Source of the DNA: Actinomycetes bacterium
Lineage (GTDB): Bacteria > Actinomycetota > Acidimicrobiia > Acidimicrobiales > SZUA-35
NCBI GenBank assembly: GCA_024227975.1
Contig: JAAETV010000071.1
Location: 1 to 36,471 of the forward strand
Direction of reading: 5' to 3'
Length of the DNA: 36,471 nt
Part shown: piece by piece, positions 33,874 through 36,471 of the stretch
How positions within the stretch are numbered: position 1 is the stretch's first letter
Layout of the letters: each line of letters begins with the position of its first letter
Program-made: the position numbers and the translations under genes
The notes under the pieces: model-generated
The model's input: only the letters and a program-made list of their open reading frames with translations
What the model was told of the DNA's origin: nothing
The model's database searches: none

Positions 33874-35028
33874 ATGAGTGCTGGGGGAGTGCCGATTCCC
33901 GGGTGGTATCCCGATCCCCATGATCCCAGCCAGCTCCGCTACTGGGATGGCCATGCCTGGACAGGGTCGACGACGCCGGTCAACCCCCAATCTCAGTCGG
34001 CGATGTCGCATCCGGGCCAGCCACCATTCGCCCCGCTGTCGGGATCTGGCCACGATCCGATCTCAGGCCAGCCCTATGGGTTCGCCCCATCAGGGGCAGG
34101 ATCCGGCTTCGGCGATATCGGGCCCTGGATGAACGCCACCTTCTCGGTGCTGATTGGACGGGCCGTCAATGTGGGCCTCCTGCTGTTCATCGTCCCGGCC
34201 ATTGGCTGGACCGTTGGCCTCCTCCTCCTGCGATCAGCCGTCGACCCCATCAGGTACAACACAGTGACCTCAGAGTTCGAGGGGGTGAGTCCGGCTCGGT
34301 TGATCCCGGTCGGGTTGGTGATGGTGGCTACCCTTCTCATCGGTCTGATCGGGTGGATCGGGGCCAGCCACCAGCTCTACCTGGGTCATGCCGGCCATGA
34401 TCGATCGCTGGGCCAGTCGTTCCAGCTCGCCATCCGACGTCTCCCCCGTTTCATCGGGTGGGGTCTGGTCTACTGCTTGATGTTGTCGTTGGCAGCCCTC
34501 CTGTTCATCGGCCCCGTCGTGCTCCTGGTGGCCATCATCGGGCCATCGGGACTGATCCTGTTGCTGCTGGTTGTCCCTCTGGTCGTAGTCGGCTCGCTAT
34601 GGATATGGGTGAAGCTGGCTTTCGTCCCGACGGCTATGGCCATCGCCCCGTCGGGGGTCAACCCCTTCAGCGCCTCGTGGCGGCTATCCGACGCCCGGTG
34701 GTGGCCCACCTTTGGGCGGCTCGTCCTGGTCTGGCTCATTGTCACGGGGGTGTCGTTCGTCGCCAATATCGCGACCCAGTTCGTTGCTGCCTTCACTCCT
34801 ATCGCCAATGTCGAGACGGACCCGTATACCAACGATGTCATCATCGACGGGCAGAACATCTCGGAGCTCGACGTCGTCGACTTCAACCTGTTCTTGCCGA
34901 GCGTCGGGGTATTGGTGGGGTTCGCCATGATGATGGCGTTGAGTCAGGCCATCAATCAATCGGTCCAGATCTCCGGAGTCAGCGGCCTCTACTACCAGGG
35001 CGGAGGAATAGCCGACTCCGATCTCTGA
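33874..35028 (+). CDS. DUF2510 multipass membrane protein
   Basis: 384 aa, ATG at 33874 with GGGAGGGA upstream. The N-terminus carries a DUF2510 module (PGWYPDPHDPSQLRYWDG-HAWTG), followed by a Pro/Gly/Ser-rich linker (~32-80). About six transmembrane helices follow (~95-115, 145-165, 190-215, 220-245, 285-310, 345-365), with a cytoplasmic amphipathic stretch between. It resembles glycerophosphoryl-diester-phosphodiesterase-type membrane domains and other DUF975-like proteins only loosely. Function unknown. Its last 50 bp overlap the 3' end of the antisense Lnt-like gene. Confidence 0.85.
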   Translation: MSAGGVPIPGWYPDPHDPSQLRYWDGHAWTGSTTPVNPQSQSAMSHPGQPPFAPLSGSGHDPISGQPYGFAPSGAGSGFGDIGPWMNATFSVLIGRAVNVGLLLFIVPAIGWTVGLLLLRSAVDPIRYNTVTSEFEGVSPARLIPVGLVMVATLLIGLIGWIGASHQLYLGHAGHDRSLGQSFQLAIRRLPRFIGWGLVYCLMLSLAALLFIGPVVLLVAIIGPSGLILLLLVVPLVVVGSLWIWVKLAFVPTAMAIAPSGVNPFSASWRLSDARWWPTFGRLVLVWLIVTGVSFVANIATQFVAAFTPIANVETDPYTNDVIIDGQNISELDVVDFNLFLPSVGVLVGFAMMMALSQAINQSVQISGVSGLYYQGGGIADSDL

Positions 35029-36442
35029 TTTCGGCCCAGTGCCAGCGGTATTGGGATATGGCCACGGCTGCGAGCCCGAATACTAGGAAGGGCCAGAAGC
35101 CCAGCCGGGTGCCCAGGGTCTGACCCCGCCGCATCTCGACGGTGTCAACGAGAGCGGCTCGTTCACTGATCCCAGAGCGCTGGATCACGTTGCCGTCGGG
35201 GTCGACTACGGCCGAGAAGCCCGTCGGTGCCACCTGGAGGACCCAGCGGTCGTTCTCGATGGCCCGGAGCTGGTTGGAGGCGACCTGCTGGGTCTGGATC
35301 TGGGTCAGCCAGTACGACGACCCATTGGTCGGGTTGGTCAGCAGCTCGGCCCCGGCCCGAACTGCGGCCCGGCTTCGGGCTTCGAAGAACCCTTCCCACG
35401 AGATGGCAACTCCGACCGGTCCGACTGGGGTATCGAGGACAGGTTCAGCCGTGCCGGCCGCCACGTCACGGCCCGGGATCTCGTCGTTGAAGATCTCGAT
35501 CAGGCCCCTCAGGGGAACGTATTCGCCGAAGGGCACGATCCGCACCTTGTCGTAGCGGTCGATCTCGGCTCCGTCGGGGGTGATTATCGATTGGTAGTTG
35601 ACGGTCTCCCGATCGGAGATGGGATAGAACCAGCCGGCGAGCACGCTGGCCCCGGTTTCGGCTGCCACCCGGCGGATGAGGGAATCGGCATCCTCCCGGG
35701 CCAGGAACCGGCCCGGATTGACCACGTTCTCAGGCCAGATGATGAGGTCGACGGGGCGGTCGATGAGGCGGGTGGCTTCAACTTGGCGGCTGAGCACGAT
35801 CGGCTGCTGGATCGACGAGGCCCGGGTTCGCTGGCGGCCACCCCCCTGAACAAGGGCAATGTCGACCTCCCGGTTGACCTCGGCCCGGGGATGGAGGGCG
35901 GCGGCCGCCATCAATGCCAACACCACGGCTAGGCCGATCCCAGCCACTCGGGGCTGGTGGTCGACGACAAGGGCGGCCAGAGCCTGACCAATGATGACAA
36001 CAGCCACCACCACTGCCAGGCTGCCCCCGATCCTGGCCATCTGGGCTACGGGAGATTCGACCTGGCTCATGGCCAGATGGGCCAGAGGGACGCCCCCGAA
36101 GGGCCACGACCACCGGGCCAGTTCGGCTAGGGCAATGGTGAGGGGGAGGACGAGCCGCCGTTCTGGGCCGGGAGGGGTCATGGCGGCGGCGGTAGCGAAG
36201 TAGGCGGCGTAGAGGCCGCCGGCCACCACATAGCCGGGTGCCGTCAGATCCCACATCCACAACATCGCGGGGTAGAGCCAGGCCGCCGCCACCAGCCAGG
36301 TACGGGCGAAACGCGTCCGCCAGGGCTGATCGGCGATGAGCCGGTCGAGAAGGGCAATTCCGATGAAGGCCACGGGCCACCACCCCCACGGGGGGAGGGA
36401 GGCGGCTATGGCCAGGCCGGCCACGATGGCTTGGGCCACCAC
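34979..36442 (-). CDS. lnt: Apolipoprotein N-acyltransferase-like protein (Lnt), active-site Cys replaced by Ser
   Basis: 487 aa from GTG at 36442; the frame is open to the window edge, so the true start may lie upstream. Several N-terminal transmembrane helices (~1-185) are followed by a carbon-nitrogen-hydrolase (nitrilase) domain. In Lnt the catalytic triad is Glu-Lys-Cys. Here Glu is present (E238 in WPENV) and Lys is present (K299 in YDKVRIVPFGEY). The Cys position reads Ser (S348 in VAISWEGFF, codon 35399-35401). Lnt adds a third acyl chain to lipoproteins. The substitution may indicate a Ser nucleophile, altered chemistry or a different substrate. The 3' end overlaps the membrane-protein gene. 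Confidence 0.9.
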   Translation of the reverse strand: MVAQAIVAGLAIAASLPPWGWWPVAFIGIALLDRLIADQPWRTRFARTWLVAAAWLYPAMLWMWDLTAPGYVVAGGLYAAYFATAAAMTPPGPERRLVLPLTIALAELARWSWPFGGVPLAHLAMSQVESPVAQMARIGGSLAVVVAVVIIGQALAALVVDHQPRVAGIGLAVVLALMAAAALHPRAEVNREVDIALVQGGGRQRTRASSIQQPIVLSRQVEATRLIDRPVDLIIWPENVVNPGRFLAREDADSLIRRVAAETGASVLAGWFYPISDRETVNYQSIITPDGAEIDRYDKVRIVPFGEYVPLRGLIEIFNDEIPGRDVAAGTAEPVLDTPVGPVGVAISWEGFFEARSRAAVRAGAELLTNPTNGSSYWLTQIQTQQVASNQLRAIENDRWVLQVAPTGFSAVVDPDGNVIQRSGISERAALVDTVEMRRGQTLGTRLGFWPFLVFGLAAVAISQYRWHWAEIRDRSRLFLRPGSRGR

Positions 36443-36471
36443 CTTGGCCCTCGATTCTCGCTTCGTGTCGC

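Overview
High-GC actinobacterial DNA, most likely class Acidimicrobiia (Actinomycetota). The reasons are: two proteins with the short Trp-rich N-terminal module seen in this group (DUF2510-type, and the related GGWYQASDGKWWP form); a solo groEL under a perfect CIRCE operator; radA-disA and ispD-ispF-rlmB gene order; frequent GTG/TTG starts; and long Thr-rich linkers. The class-level placement is an inference from protein style, not from a marker-gene tree.

Layout. (1) 1-4.4 kb is accessory in character: the 3' end of a GH3 glycosidase, a protein built from about fourteen 13-residue helical repeats ahead of a C-terminal membrane helix, a truncated ISL3-type transposase, a secreted 21-residue beta-solenoid protein, and a second isolated copy of the same IS end (94 bp, two mismatches). 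(2) 4.4-9.8 kb is housekeeping: radA-disA (recombination and c-di-AMP), a Crp-family regulator facing away from ispD, and the translationally overlapping ispD-ispF-rlmB. (3) 9.8-13.8 kb holds an acidic single-pass membrane protein with a perfect 18-bp tandem repeat, tRNA-Thr(TGT) on the minus strand, a LytR_C-domain membrane protein, glycerate kinase and a small two-helix membrane protein. (4) 13.8-16.6 kb holds CIRCE-groEL with a strong hairpin terminator, then fdhD. (5) 16.8-22.3 kb is a co-directional run: four-S1-domain protein, conserved unknown, pseudo-receiver-like protein, glnD, Nudix hydrolase. (6) 22.3-26.2 kb holds a PAC2 protein, a GNAT, a lipoprotein glucose/sorbosone dehydrogenase, GtrA and a methyltransferase. 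(7) 26.2-29.5 kb is a four-gene Tad/Flp-type surface cluster: a pilin with a giant Thr-rich tail, two TadE-like proteins and one TadG-like protein. (8) 29.5-32.6 kb (minus strand) is a translationally coupled operon of GT4 glycosyltransferase, methyltransferase and an alpha/alpha-toroid protein. (9) 32.7-36.5 kb holds dtd, a TetR regulator, a DUF2510 multipass membrane protein and an Lnt-like N-acyltransferase in which the catalytic Cys is replaced by Ser.

Most of the window is core chromosome. The parts most worth a second look are the 13-residue-repeat protein beside the IS remnants, the Thr-rich pilin cluster without its secretion machinery, the GT4-methyltransferase-toroid operon, and the Ser-for-Cys Lnt. 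No CRISPR array, prophage or complete insertion sequence was seen.
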